From: Molanna angustata
Taxonomy: Eukaryota; Arthropoda; Insecta; Trichoptera; Molannidae
Assembly: GCA_963576475.1 (NCBI GenBank)
Contig: OY754964.1
Coordinates: 48,434,861-48,498,860, forward strand
Direction: 5' to 3'
Length of the DNA stretch: 64,000 nucleotides
Both the position numbers and the translations under genes were made by a program. This document shows positions 10,691 through 22,320 of this stretch, one piece after another. The notes beneath the pieces are model-generated. The model saw only the letters and a program-made list of their open reading frames with translations. It was not told the origin of the DNA and ran no database searches. Numbering within the stretch: the first letter of the stretch is position 1; each line of letters starts with the position of its first letter.

Positions 10691-11503
10691 TATAAAAAGA
10701 TTAGCCTTTCCAGTATTAGGTGCAATGGTCCATGCGGTCTTTTTGAACTAAATGAATGGTAAATATCAGCCTTATGTCAGAATATGAAGGAAAGAAATGT
10801 AATTGGTCAAGATACATAATTTATCGTACCTTATATTAACGATGCAAGATTATTAGAAACGATCATAATATTATTTTCATTTAAAAGGTTGGTATGTATT
10901 TCTTTTTGTAGGTATAAAGTTTTTTGATGTATCTCTCTCGTTTTGGCAACACGCAAGATGTTTTTCAACCGTCTTTTAATAACGTAGGCGGTTTTAAATT
11001 TGACGTGATTTTTATATTGAGATATGCGTTCAATGTTTTACCCGTTTAGATACAAATCAAACATTAACTTAGGGCATTTCTCAATATTTTATCGTCTTGT
11101 ACAAATTACCTTCAAAAGCTTTTGTGCACTTTTAAATAACCCTGTCAGATACACAACTGTCGTATCTTAAGAAAAAAAAACTATAAATTTCTAGCTCACA
11201 ATTATTTTCTGTATTACAAAATATATTAAGGAAAATTTCATCTTAGATATTATGTCAATGATTATGTCAAACGCAGATATTTTAATTTTGATACTAAACC
11301 CTTTGTACGTACTGAAGTATAATTACTAAGATGACTTGGTAATCGAACATTGACACATTTATCGTGTTTTATGCATTCTATATATAATTTCTTAAGATTT
11401 ATACATACCTAAAATAAACAATTCGTGTATTTAAATAAAAATATTTACAAACTTTAATATGTAGGTCAATATTTTAAAATCCAAAATTTACGTACACGAA
11501 CAT
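10691..11503. other. Non-coding stretch
   Basis: No ORF over 60 codons, RNA gene or repeat match found in 0.8 kb. Confidence 0.45.
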
Positions 11504-11644
11504 GTGTCAAGAATGACAGACTCAAGGACCGTCAAAATGGCCAGGGAAAATATTGCCCATTTAAGCAGAACTCCAGGATGTCCTGCCAAAAGGTATTCAA
11601 AAGATATTCTGGCAATCTACGTCACAGAAGAGAAGCTGACATGA
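11504..11644 (+). pseudogene. Decayed RT C-terminal fragment
   Basis: The 46-codon open stretch reads SRMTDSRTVKMARENIAHLS followed by a CPAKRYSKDI block. This resembles the GRPxKRWxDDI block that precedes the stop in many insect non-LTR RTs. The match is short and inferred by eye; it may be a chance resemblance. Confidence 0.4.
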
Positions 11645-11694
11645 CATGAAGAGGCCTAAAAAGAATAGTTTACGTTTAAAATCAAATCCTCTTA

Positions 11695-11800
11695 GCAATT
11701 ATCACATATGGTGACGGGGCAAGCTCTCCCGGTTCTACTACTCCAATTTTCTCTGTCCTGGACTGCATCTTCGGTGATCGAAGCTTTGGCCTTCCAATCC
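11695..11800 (-). pseudogene. Decayed RTE-type RT C-terminal fragment
   Basis: On the minus strand, translation from 11799 gives DWKAKASITEDAVQDRENW and then a degraded SRTGRACP tail. The EDAQDRxxWR pattern close to the stop is typical of RTE-type reverse transcriptases. There is no further domain, and the frame is lost on both sides. Confidence 0.5.
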
Positions 11801-12164
11801 CATGTCTTCCCAGCAGTGTAAAATTTACTACCTACGCACATACTAATTGCGGATTCTGTCATGTTTTACGACTCCAGACATCTATCGCAACATCTTTATT
11901 TCGGCAAAAACTTGGATGCCTTCGATGGCGTTAAGTAATTGCCCATGCCTCGTTTAACAGTTGCCCAAGTCAATTGTAAAACCATAAAATGGATGCCGTT
12001 TAGTGCAGAACATAATATCAGCTATATTGTTCACAGCTAAACCTAAAACTTTCACACATCCCCATTCTTCTACAAATACACATTATGCACATCCCAGCGA
12101 CAACAAACACTTCGGTCAACCAACACATCCATGATTGGCAAGTTAACTGAAATGAATTGAGTCA

Positions 12165-12430
12165 ATACCACATCATTCGGTGATCGTGCTTTTGCTGTTT
12201 CTGGGACCAGCCTCTCGGAATAAACTTCCACCTGAACTGAGGCGAATCGACAACTTAGTCCTGTTCAGGAAATACCCGAAAACTCACTTCTTTCGCGAGT
12301 CTTACAAAAACCTGTAATATATTCAAAGCGCCCTTGAGGTGAGGCTATCACAAAAAAAGCGCATTAAAAATCATCCCAATTTATTACTATTATTTTTCAT
12401 TTAACATGCACATAGTTATATAAATAACCA
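12165..12430 (+). pseudogene. CR1/L2-like non-LTR 3' end (RT C-terminus), copy 1
   Basis: Contains the nucleotide equivalent of the FGDRAFAV...LPPELRRIDNL...FRKYPKTHFF block, frameshifted. It is followed by the 3' UTR segment tcaaagcgcccttgaggtga and a TTATTA-rich end. The same order is better preserved at 34990-35262, and the 3' UTR alone recurs in reverse at 63850-63930. Such LPPELR...FKxxLKxHLF sequences end the ORF2 of CR1-like elements. Confidence 0.75.
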
Positions 12431-13200
12431 CATTATTTATTTATTTATTTATTAATTTATTTGGATTAGTAAACAGTCATGTTAACATTTACAATACACA
12501 AACGATTTACAGAAATGAGATCAATTACATACCAATCCCAGAAAGTACAGAAAAATGACAGTTACAAAAAATTGAATAAAAAAAAGGATTTCATATATTG
12601 TAATAAGTATAAGAAGGATGTGCATGGTTATAGGATGGGTTGTAAGGAGTGAAGTAAACATATTTATTAATATTTATTCAGCTATCGTTGTAGGCGAATA
12701 ATATGATACATTTTCCTAAATATAATTGACCCTTGTTAGAGATAGTAAATACTCTTTATACCTAATATTTTATACTCGTGTATATGTGTCATGAATAAAA
12801 CTTATAAATAAAAATACTTATTCGGGTGAAAATATTCAAACGGTTTGTTCCAATTTCTTCGGTTATTTATTTCGCCTTCTCTCGAGCGTTTATTCCAGTT
12901 TCCAGTGATTATTTCACATATGGAGGAGAGTGGAGCAGTCTCTTGTAGTGGGAGACATGACCTGAATACATTATACGGTAATTAGCCATAGAATAGCCAA
13001 CAGAGCGAATTCTTTGTAATAAAGACGGAACATACATGGGTACCAACATAAGCTCTAAAAACCAGAACTGGAAAGAATTTAGCCATCGAAACAATGTTTT
13101 GCATTTTTCTTTAGCAATACATGTTTCGGTTTTGCAGCTCTTTTGAAAAAGTGTAAAAAGCACTTTGGCGGTTTTATATGGCCGAACCATGCGCATATAT
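12431..13200. other. AT-rich stretch, possible retroelement tail
   Basis: Starts with (TTTA)n at about 12437-12460, as at the end of a minus-strand poly(A)/(TAAA)n retroelement. The rest has no supported feature. A 95-codon minus ORF at 12909-13196 resembles nothing I know. Confidence 0.4.
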
Positions 13201-15301
13201 TAAATTCAATCTATTAAAAAGTTTGCGTTGAAGCGAAATCAGATTTATGCACGAATGTACATATGTAATTTTCGAATAATGAAATAAAAAAAATGAGGAT
13301 ATCCAATTCAAATTTGTAGTTGCGTAAAAAGAAATTCATAAAAATACTCTTAGTTTTACGCATTATTAATTAACTGTGCATTATTTATTTAATAGAAATC
13401 CATTTTTTCATTCAATTAAAAATATAACAATATGTTTTTGATTCTACATAATATATAGCTTTAAACCCTTCCAGAAAGGTAAAGCTACACGTAGTAGGAA
13501 TTGTTAACAATAACCCCAAATGTATAAGAACTTGTTTATCTTATTTCGCTGTATTGTTGCACCTATTCCACCGTCTCTAACATCAAGACGCGTACGCCTA
13601 GATATGAATTTTTATGTACAACATAATAAAAAAGAAGCATAGCAGCCCAGAATTACCATCAAGTTTAGTATAGATTTTAATGTACTATTTAGATGCTCCA
13701 TACATACCTACAATCCTTTTTCCCCCAGTATAATATAAAACTAAAGCCGCGAAAAACTCAAAAAATAAACAGAAATAAACACTTATATAATACATAAGAA
13801 GTTCCTTGACAGTCCTATTCAGTAATACAAAACAATAACTGGAAACAAGAATTTCACAAGATTTGCACTTACGCACATTATGCACGCACCTATGCACGTA
13901 CACACACACACACACACATACACACACACACCCACACACACAAGATTATTGAAATCCATAATGTGATGGTAAGCTTTTTGTTATGTATGGAGCTGATATT
14001 TAATACTGTTATAATTCAATACTGCTATAGCATCAATTCCAAAAATAAAATGAAATGTTATAACAATTATTATTTTTACCAATAACACGATTTCTTGTGC
14101 ATAACTTTGAAGTACAAATTTCAATCATTTTGTTTGAGTTTTGAAAATAAACGCTTCTTCTTTGAGATTATCAACAACACTTTTTCACAATGATATAATT
14201 ATTTTTTGATGTTTCTCTAATTAAACATTTTTTTCTAATATTTTAGTAATTGTAAAATAACCACGGGATATTATTCACTTGAGTTTGAATTTTTGTTGTA
14301 AACCTTTTGAAAACGAGCTCGGACATATGAGATCTTGTAAATTGATTACTTTACTTAAAACATTTAATATCTCACTATTCTACTTATTGTTTTAAAGAAC
14401 CTGTGTAAAAAGTCTGCATAAAGAAGTAAAAAGAAAACTTATCAAAGGAAGAATGTTTGTCAAGGTAGTACCTACCTATCGTATGGCGTGTTGGTATGAA
14501 GGCAGATATATTTTTTTCTGGCTCAATAATTAATTTTATGATATCATTTTTTCGTTGGTATTGTAATTTGCATTTGAGTAGGTACTTACGATAGCAAAAA
14601 ACATGCATAAAATTTTGTGCTTTTTTGTTGAATCCTAGGTAGCTTTTTTATTCTGCTTTATTACCAAACAAACGACATTCGCAAACATAGAAAGGTATTA
14701 TAAAATTAACATACTAACCTAACCTTATATTATTCAACAACGCTATTTAGCATACCTTCATACATTTTTCTGAATAATTATTTTTATTAATAGGCTTCAT
14801 GTTGGAATAAAACAACCCACAAACTTCGTTGTGGGGCACTTTTTCATAAATGAATGTACCTACTAATGTTAACAGTGTTTACATAATTGCTTCATTTTCT
14901 TTCTTGTTTGTATGTATGTTAAATACCGAACGATCGAATTACTGCCAAAATATATTTTAGATTCACTCTATAGTTTAAATAACAAATTAAAATATATAGA
15001 TTAGATTTATGGATATCATCACGCTAATTTATTGTATTTAAACAAATAAAATAGCTATTTTGTTAATTTCTTTATTTATTTAAATCCACATAAACAATTT
15101 ATTATACAACTTAGACAATTTAAAATATGTAGGATCTGACAAAATGCTCTAAGAGGCCACGTAAATGCTTAAGTTTAATATTGGGTTACCCTGATTATTT
15201 AGGTTAGTATTATTTAATAAATATTTTACATATATACCTTGTAGCACTTTTTGAGCGAAATTTATTAATATATTTAAAATACGAGTTTTTTTTTAAAAAA
15301 G
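13201..15301. other. 2.1-kb AT-rich non-coding stretch with a (CA)n tract
   Basis: A (CA)n microsatellite lies at 13902-13942. Otherwise I see no ORF with family features, TE terminus or RNA gene. Confidence 0.45.
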
Positions 15302-15465
15302 AATTAACATGTACTTGAAATAAGTACATACACATCCAAATTCTTCCCCTAAACTAAGCATAAATGCTTGTACTAAACGTTAACGAAATCGGTCTCGACA
15401 AGATTCAAACTTGCGACCACTGGATTACAAGGCCAGTGCGCTAGCCGCTCTGCCACCAACCATCT
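15302..15465 (-). mobile_element. SINE-1 (tRNA-Thr-like head), copy 1
   Basis: In reverse complement it carries the tRNA-like head (A box within tggcagagcggctagcgc, B box gtttgaatctt, diverged), then aatgcttagtttaggg and the paired acttatttcaagtac tail. It is a decayed copy of the family seen at seven other places in the window. Confidence 0.8.
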
Positions 15466-16029
15466 AAATTACTTGATACAATTTTCGACGCGACCGCTAA
15501 TTCTCAAAGACGGTGGCCAACAAAATACTCATTCGTTGTTAAAAACCAAAATGAGTAATTGTCATAATAGATAAAAACATTCTTTTATAAAAAAAAAAAA
15601 AAAAGTAATTTTGTAGATGATTTTTTTTTTATAAAATTTTTGGCATTATATATCTGTCTTAGATATTTATTATACCAACTATGGCAATAAACTCGCCTTT
15701 TGCGTACTGTGCAAGGAAGTGTTCATTATTATTGCAATTTACTTTTTATTTTTATTATTATCACACAAAACAAATATAACATATATAAATTTACTAATAA
15801 AGCCCTACTAGGCAAAAGCCTGTTCTGGGACTGTTATTTCACACAGTTAAGTATCTTTATTCAGGTATTATTTTCATATTTTCATATGTTACAAAAGAAG
15901 AGTAAACAAGAGTAAAAAAAATATGTAAAATGATTGATACATATACACAAAAATAATCAATTTTACATATTAAAAAAAGCAAATAAAATTAGTATTGACA
16001 GAAAAAAATGTGAATATAAATATGACATG
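15466..16029. other. AT-rich stretch, nothing recognised
   Basis: Poly(A) and poly(T) runs near 15590-15632; no supported gene. Confidence 0.45.
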
Positions 16030-16225
16030 TGCCGGGTCAGACAGAAGTCACGGGCAGATAACCACCTCCGCATAGTGCCTACCTGATATCTTTATCCAGT
16101 TTATCAGTGCAGCCTTGAAGGATCTAGTTGTAGTCAATTCTTTAATACTACTATCCAACTGGTTAAAGATATGTGGAGCTATGAAGCAAACGCTTTGACA
16201 CTTTAAGTCAATCAAATTTTCAGTT
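16030..16225 (-). pseudogene. Non-LTR RT C-terminal remnant
   Basis: On the minus strand 16179-16048 reads APHIFNQLDSSIKELTTTRS followed by FKAALINWIKISGRHYAE and a stop. The AP-LFN-LP...IK-L...FK..L..WL pattern is the standard C-terminal tail of insect non-LTR RTs. It is 5'-truncated with no flanking duplication recognised. Confidence 0.65.
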
Positions 16226-16699
16226 GTAGTACTTTAAAGTAGTAGAACTGAAAACTTTGGTTTTATTTTACCATACCAAATTTATTTATAATTTGAAATA
16301 AATTTAAGTCGATTCTATCAATAATAGTATAGGTATTCACAGCAATGAGGAATTTTCTCTTCATCCCAATAAAATAAAAATGTAGAGTGCTATTTTTTAA
16401 AATAAATCCAGTAACGTAGAGTGAAACAATTATCGTAGTGAAATTAATATTTATATAAGATGTATCCTTCAATGTGTTTATTCGACGCCTTCGTCATAAT
16501 GAGCCGAGTGAAACCGCACGGTCGCAAATTCCAATTATGCGGTCTCAGGTATCAAAGTCTGGTATGGTGTGGCACAGTGTGACTCAGGTTGTATTAAAGT
16601 TGGCTCGTAAATCTTGAAATTGACACAAAATACCGACATTTTCTTATTCCCCACCGGCCCCGCCACCAATGCCTCGGCATAAATTAACCCGCTCACTGT

Positions 16700-16723
16700 G
16701 TTTGTTTGTTTGTTTGTTTGTTT
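16700..16723 (+). repeat. (GTTT)6 microsatellite
   Basis: Six perfect gttt units. Confidence 0.9.
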
Positions 16724-17013
16724 ACCTTCTTTGACAATAATTACCTTCCTCTCTTGACACTCTAACTTGGAAAAACCATAGCCCAGTTTTCTATATAAAA
16801 TTTAATACATCCCACATTGAATCTAGTATGCATGAATATTTCGTCATTGAAAAATATTATTTTGCCACTCCTTGAATGAACGAAACCAAATTTTTGTAAA
16901 GATATACTTAATAAAGACGTAAAAGTAATAACTTTTTTAACAATTTTACTGACAAATTTAATATCTCTTTAATATACATAATACAGAGATATTAAATTTG
17001 TCAAAAATATATA

Positions 17014-17180
17014 GATGGGTCGATGGTAGAGTGGTCAGCGCGCTGGGCTAGTAATCCAGTGGTCGCGAGTTCGAATCCTGCCTCGACCGATTTCGTTCAC
17101 CTACAGCACAAGCATTTATACTTTTTAAGGGCATATATATATGAGGATGTATATCTACTTGTTACAATGATATATTCATT
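17014..17180 (+). mobile_element. SINE-1 (tRNA-Thr-like head), copy 2
   Basis: It starts gatgggtcgatggtagagtg. The head folds as a tRNA with anticodon stem ctggg/tccag-like and loop ctagtaa, giving anticodon AGT (Thr). The B box is gagttcgaatcct. It is followed by the conserved 3' part containing gcatttatactt and an acttgtta-type tail. Confidence 0.85.
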
Positions 17181-17771
17181 CCTTTAAATAAATAAAGAAT
17201 TATAAAAATACAAGTTTTTACCCTGCTGGGATTATTTTAATATTGTTTACATTTTGATGAATATTTTTTAGTTTAACAAAGTTCTGAGCAGTGCTCAGTA
17301 TTATTTGTTAAGCATTCTCAGATTAAAATTGAAATTATTTTTGTTTATTCATACGTTCCCAAACATTTTCCAATATCTATCAGTCTATAACATTTGTAGG
17401 TAGCCACATATGTATCACTTTTATATAGTTTACATTTTGATATATTAAATGCTTTTGATGTTTGCTTTGTTTTTGATATCCAATACCTTCAAAGGAAACG
17501 TATGTAATATATATTTATGTAATAAATAATAAACGTACCTACCTACGATTAAATCAGTGGTTTCAAACTTTTATGTCCCACTTGTAAGAGTCATTTCAAT
17601 ATTCATTAAACAATTTTTTCGTTTTTCAATTTTTATATTGGGTGTAATTATTTTTTTGTTAGGTAGGTATGTGTATTTTGAGTTTTTAATAAGTACATTT
17701 TTTGATACTTTGTAATTTCTCGGCTGTCAGTTTTTGATAGAATTTCTTTAAATATCATATTTATTTATTTA
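17181..17771. other. AT-rich stretch with one possible hAT-like terminus
   Basis: At 17556, cagtggtttcaaacttttat resembles a hAT TIR, but no partner end was found. No gene. Confidence 0.35.
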
Positions 17772-17952
17772 TTCGATATTGCTTCTTGGGCAACCAACAG
17801 GTACTAGGTCAAATAATAATTTAACACGCACCCAATAACAAGTTGCTAAATTCTGGAGACACAATTATAAACTGTGTCTCCACAGGCAATCGAAACCGGG
17901 ACCTTTGGATCAGATGTCAGATACCTAACCAACTAAACCACGAAGGCCGAGG
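17772..17952 (-). mobile_element. SINE-3 (tRNA-derived), copy 1
   Basis: In reverse complement it opens with a tRNA-like head: ccttcgtggtttagttggtt (A box) and cccggtttcgattgc (B box). This is followed by the stem gagacacag...ctgtgtctcc and a body that is shared with 40258-40413 (cgcacccaataacaagttg on the + strand). It has no coding capacity. Confidence 0.75.
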
Positions 17953-18094
17953 GTATGAATCACTTAAAAAAAAGTTTATCCATTCTGTAGATGCTCTTTG
18001 AGTGAAACGCATCGAAGGTCAACTGTATTTTATAAGTGGAAGATAGCGAAAATTGAGTTTTTTACTTATTTTTAGTAATTAACATTATCAGATT

Positions 18095-18380
18095 TTGTGA
18101 GCAGAATGACATGTAGAGAGAATGGACGATAAACGCCTGACAAAGAAAGAATACAAGGCTGAAAAGTGTGGAATGAGATATAGGGGCCGGCCGAGAAAAT
18201 GTTGCCATGATCATTTTGAAAAATATTAATATACAAAGTCAGAATAAAAGGAGAGCATGTATAACGCGATGCATAGATGTAAATAAGGCAAAGCATGTAT
18301 CTATGTCAAGATAGAGGTGTCTGGCGGTCGGTTCTCTCTACCTACCCCAAATACGGAAACGGCGTGGTGGTATGTATGTT
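18095..18380 (+). pseudogene. Non-LTR RT C-terminal remnant ending in a GGMYV block
   Basis: First frame: VERMDDKRLTKKEYKAEKCG followed by RGRPRK. After a frameshift: RRACITRCIDVNKAKHVSMS, then a stop, then VGSLYLPQIRKRRGGMYV. These are successive C-terminal blocks of one insect non-LTR RT lineage (HVERM...GRGRPR...RRACMxRCxxVxEA...DRSxW). The 3' tail cggcgtggtggtatgtatgt is present in several other repeats here, including inside the HINE family. Confidence 0.7.
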
Positions 18381-19177
18381 ATTAATATTTTTTTTGTTAT
18401 ATTGTATGGTCAAAATTGTACTATACCTAAATGAATTCAATGTATTTTGATATCAATATATTATATATGGAGCCATTTGACAATATCCGTTCAAATTGGC
18501 CCGCTTCTAATTCTACTGCATTGTTCCCACTTTTAGCAAAACTGTCATTGATCTCCACTTTGAAAACCAGTGATCTATATCAAGTGTTTGAAGTTTACAT
18601 ATATTGAAACAGAAGGATCATGTTCACAATCAAGAAACGAATTCATTCAAAATTTATTACTCACACATTCAAAGTAATTACAAATTTATACCTAATAATA
18701 ATATATACTGCCATATATGTAGTTAAATATATATTATACAAATTATCGTGTATAAATATAATATTTTGTGCACATCTCGATTTTAAAATACTGTATGCCC
18801 ACGCCTACACATGACCTTAAAAACTTTAGTTTTTCTTCAAAAATATGAATTATTAACGGTGTAATACAAAGACAGAATTATTAACGGTGCATGCAAATGC
18901 TGAAGCAACATTATAAAACAATAATAGTTGGTTAATTTATTGTTGAAATTAACTTTCAAACCCGTTATTCTCAAAACTATCTTTAGTGTACTTAGAACAT
19001 TTTGGAATCAACCCGTCAAATATAGTAATAAATATCTTGGCGTTGAGTGGTTTAATGAACTGTTGCCTGAGCAGAGACATACGGATATAATCGATCTAAA
19101 GATATTTTATGTAGATATAAAAAGGGTTTGTGTTTAAAAACTGGTTTTATTTATTCATTCTTGTTATATGTACATAT
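18381..19177. other. AT-rich stretch, nothing recognised
   Basis: No supported ORF or repeat terminus. A near-duplicate of tattaacggtg(t/c)a is found at 18852 and 18880. Confidence 0.4.
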
Positions 19178-19421
19178 AAGCGGTGATAGCCCAGCGGTAA
19201 TGTCGTCGCATCACATGCGTGAGGTCGACGGTTCGAATCCGGGCACGCACCTGTGGATTTTTAAAAAAAAATCTAAGGGTTATAAGGTTTATCCTTTCTA
19301 AGGGTTACGAAGGTCAGATGGCAGTCGCTTCAATGTTATAACCAGACTCGCAAATTCTAGGATCATGGTCAAAGCGTACCCCGATAGAAACGGGACAAAA
19401 GCGCTAAGGGGATAAAAAATG
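19178..19421 (+). mobile_element. SINE-2 (tRNA-Val-like head) with target duplication
   Basis: The A box is tagcccagcgg and the B box ggttcgaatcc. The anticodon loop region gcatcacatgc points to CAC (Val), with the anticodon stem partly decayed. A tRNA-unrelated body follows, with the blocks ccagactcgcaaattctagg and gatagaaacgggac. Imperfect 17-bp flanks ttgttatatgtacatat at 19161-19177 and ttgttatatgtatatgt from 19422 look like the target duplication. It is the only copy in the window. Confidence 0.75.
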
Positions 19422-19454
19422 TTGTTATATGTATATGTATGTAGGTATAATGCA

Positions 19455-19735
19455 CTTATTTAATTAATCATAATTGATATTTAAATGTTGTTTTTTTTTA
19501 TTTTAACACATATTATGTTTATTTTTAAGTATGTTTTTTAGTACCTATGATTATTTTGTTACTTTGTTTTTTGTTCTATATTATGTAAATAGTTGCGACT
19601 CCCTTCAAAGCACGAGTATATCTCTTTTTGATGGAAGTCATATTCTAAAGTGTTTTAATTTCTTTTTTTCTATGTTATTTTTTTATGTAAAATATGTCTT
19701 TTTGTAATAAATAAATAAATAAAATATTTATTTAA
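19455..19735 (+). mobile_element. Possible non-LTR 3' UTR and (AATA)n tail
   Basis: A T-rich UTR ends in gtctttttgtaataaataaataaataaaa, the usual tail of truncated insect non-LTR elements. No coding part remains, so family membership is open. Confidence 0.4.
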
Positions 19736-20034
19736 TTCATCATATCATTTTGAATCTCTATGAATATCTTTGATTCGTAATCAACAGAACCCCACAAACC
19801 CTTGAAATATATTGAGATTAATTTTAAGTAAGTACGTACCTACATGTATGCCGACAAAATCACAAATTAAATGATAATTATAGAAAAATAATATTTATCC
19901 CAAAATATATATTATTTATTTAAAAAAGAATGTAAAAATTCTACAAGTTCTTCTTCAGGGTCTTAAATTATACAATATAAGCTAGCTGTGAGGCACCGGC
20001 TTAGAATAGTGCTTCTACTCTTTTTTATTACTGT

Positions 20035-20275
20035 TTTCGAGTGTCCCGTAAGAGCCGGGTAATCGAAAATACAACAGGCAACAATAACATCTCACCATAG
20101 TTCAGCAATGAGATTCACCACCCATTCTGAATATAGTGACTTTTAGGTGAGACGAGACTGGTGTGTGGGTATACACAGATGTGTTGTGCTCCCTTTTATA
20201 AGGAAATCACACCCGCACACCTTTCGCTGGTTACCCCACTTTGTGGGATATGCCGTGATGGTATGTATGTATAAC
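20035..20275 (+). repeat. Dispersed repeat B, copy 1 (pair with 34255-34375 reversed)
   Basis: Shared blocks are gtgtcccgtaagag, ctcccttttataagg, cgctggttaccccac and atatgccgtgatggta. The 3' tail atggtatgtatgt is also seen at the end of the GGMYV-type remnants, so this is probably another retroelement 3' end. Confidence 0.65.
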
Positions 20276-20794
20276 TTTAGATTCTCCCGATTCAATATTA
20301 GATTATGAAGTTATTTTCCCCCATATTTATGCGAAATTGTATTGTTAAAATATTTACACCGTGATGTAATATATATTCGGTATATAAGATATAAATATAT
20401 ATAAATATGATATCTTATAGAAATGTCAATATCAGAACATGTTGGGCGGATATATCTCTGCGTATAATTTCATGACATTTTGATTGGATAGTTGATCGAA
20501 TCCATAACGTCTTGTCCTAACACGTGTCCGTTCATTTCAGATAGGTATTTAGGTACCTACCTATCACAAGCAGACTCAGCAATTTTTATCTTTCGCCTTA
20601 CATTCCCAACAACTAAAAACATCCTCTCTTATCTCGTGTATGGAATCGCCAACGTGGCGAATGTGACTGAAGTGATGACATACTAGTTGAAATAGCGACA
20701 GAAGATAGTTTTATGTCAAGCGATTGTTTTTTTTTTTGGAACTAACTGTATACAGAGAGTTAAAAAAGCATACCATGCCGTGTTAATAAAAGGG

Positions 20795-21345
20795 TACGCA
20801 GAGACAAATGAATACCAAACATTTCGATTCTGGAAAACATCTACTTCTACATTTTATTTACAGAAACTAGTTTGAGGAAATTCGCTTATATTTTTGCATC
20901 CGATTGCATAATCAATTGTATAGAATTAATATTCTCTCCAATCCAAACCTGCCACAGTACCATAAAACAGATTCACTTATTTATCCAATCATGGACTTCC
21001 ACTCCGATCTGCTGAACGTACAACACTATCCATCCCTACCCATAATACATAATTTCTCAGCTCTTCGTTCGATGTACAATCAGCAAGACTATGGAATAGC
21101 CTAAATCCGTATATTGAGTCGTCTAACTCACTTTGTATTTTCAAGAAAAACTAAAGAAGGAATATTCCCGATATCCTCTCCTTGTCCTTTCCCAAACCTT
21201 TTTTTTGCTATAATGTGTTTTTATTATATTCATCTCAGTGTAATGTATCTTTTCTTTGTTTTATTTTTTGTTTTATGTCATACTTAACAATTTGGTTGGT
21301 TGGAATAAAAGTGCGCATTATATTTGTTTATATTATGCACAGAAA
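20795..21345 (+). pseudogene. Non-LTR family N1 with RT C-terminus
   Basis: Codons around 21078-21150 read QSARLWNSLNPYIESSNSLC followed by IFKKN and a stop, the canonical end of CR1/jockey-like RT. After it comes the N1 3' UTR with tttggttggttggaataaaa and tgcgcattatatttg. The first 140 bp are duplicated at 21668-21805. The frame is broken upstream. Confidence 0.75.
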
Positions 21346-21667
21346 AGATAATTAAATATAAAGATGCTTAAAAAAGCATAAACTCAGATATAATAAATGA
21401 ATACACGCGTTTTCACTAAACACAGTTTATTAAAATCAAACAGTAATTATATTAACAGAGAGAAGTACAATTATAAAGTTATATATGAATGAACCACCAC
21501 GTGAGAGCACTATCGTTTATCAATGCAAAAAGCCACCTAAAAAACCCCGACATACCTTTATATTTAAACCCGAAGATTTCCGAATCATCTATTCGTAGGA
21601 TATCGTAATCCGCTATACACCTTGCCTGATACCAGGCGCAACATCAATATATTACAATACCATAAAT

Positions 21668-22320
21668 AGAGGTACACAGAGATAACAAAACACCAAACAT
21701 TTAGATTCTGGAAAACGACTAAATCTATATTTAATTTACAGAAGCTAGTTTTATGGCAATCGATTATATTTTTGAAAACCATTGTGTATAGATTATAATA
21801 TTTAGTAATTTCAGCATACATACCACCATGCCTTGTCTCTTGTAGGAAGGCAGAGAGATCCGAAGCACATATTTCCCATTCCTGGCAAAAAGATATCGTC
21901 TGTTTTCTTAACAAATTTTGTTAAAACAAGCTAATTTTTTGTCTAGTGGTTGCGATTTTTGGAACCGATCATAAAAAAATGCTAATCTTTGGCAATTTAA
22001 TAAATTTGAGATTCAATCGGACATTACTGGGTTTAGGGTGCCATAACTCTTCTTTCAATATTTTTTAGATATTTATATCCATGGTATGGGTAATCATGAG
22101 GGTTTTGATTTCACAGTTTAACTAGACTTGCCCCCCTTATCTCGATTTTTTTCTCTTTGTTCTTTCCCAAGCCTCTATTTTTTGCTATTATTATTTTGTT
22201 GATGTATATAGTTGGATCATATTTTGTAATCTGGTGTGTTGGAAAAAAATGCCTAATGACAATAAGCCCGCCAGTGTGCAAAATATCTGATGAGTTATGT
22301 ACGAAAAGATAAATAAATAA
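21668..22320 (+). mobile_element. Non-LTR family N1, second adjacent copy, interrupted
   Basis: 21668-21805 matches 20795-20935 (shared aaacatttagattctggaaa and ctagtttta-like blocks), and 22120-22320 is the N1 3' UTR (cagtgtgcaaaat, aataaataaat tail). Between them is a foreign minus-strand fragment (21808-21914). Two neighbouring copies in the same orientation suggest a segmental duplication or two insertions of the same family. Confidence 0.6.
21808..21914 (-). pseudogene. GGMYV-type RT C-terminal remnant inside N1 copy
   Basis: On the minus strand it reads EWEICASDLSAFLQETRHGG followed by MYAEI. This aligns with the SLYLPQIRKRRGGMYV end of the 18.1-18.4 kb remnant. Only the last ~35 codons are present. 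Confidence 0.5.

Noticed and set aside
12909..13196. 95-codon minus-strand ORF
   Set aside because: No conserved motif, and composition like neighbouring non-coding DNA.
16700..16723. Promoter-like or regulatory (GTTT)n element
   Set aside because: A simple microsatellite; nothing links it to a gene.
17014..17090. Functional tRNA-Thr gene
   Set aside because: The tRNA-like segment recurs eight times with the same non-tRNA body, has imperfect acceptor stem and is a SINE head.
19180..19252. Functional tRNA-Val gene
   Set aside because: The anticodon stem is mispaired, and it is followed by a SINE body with flanking duplications.
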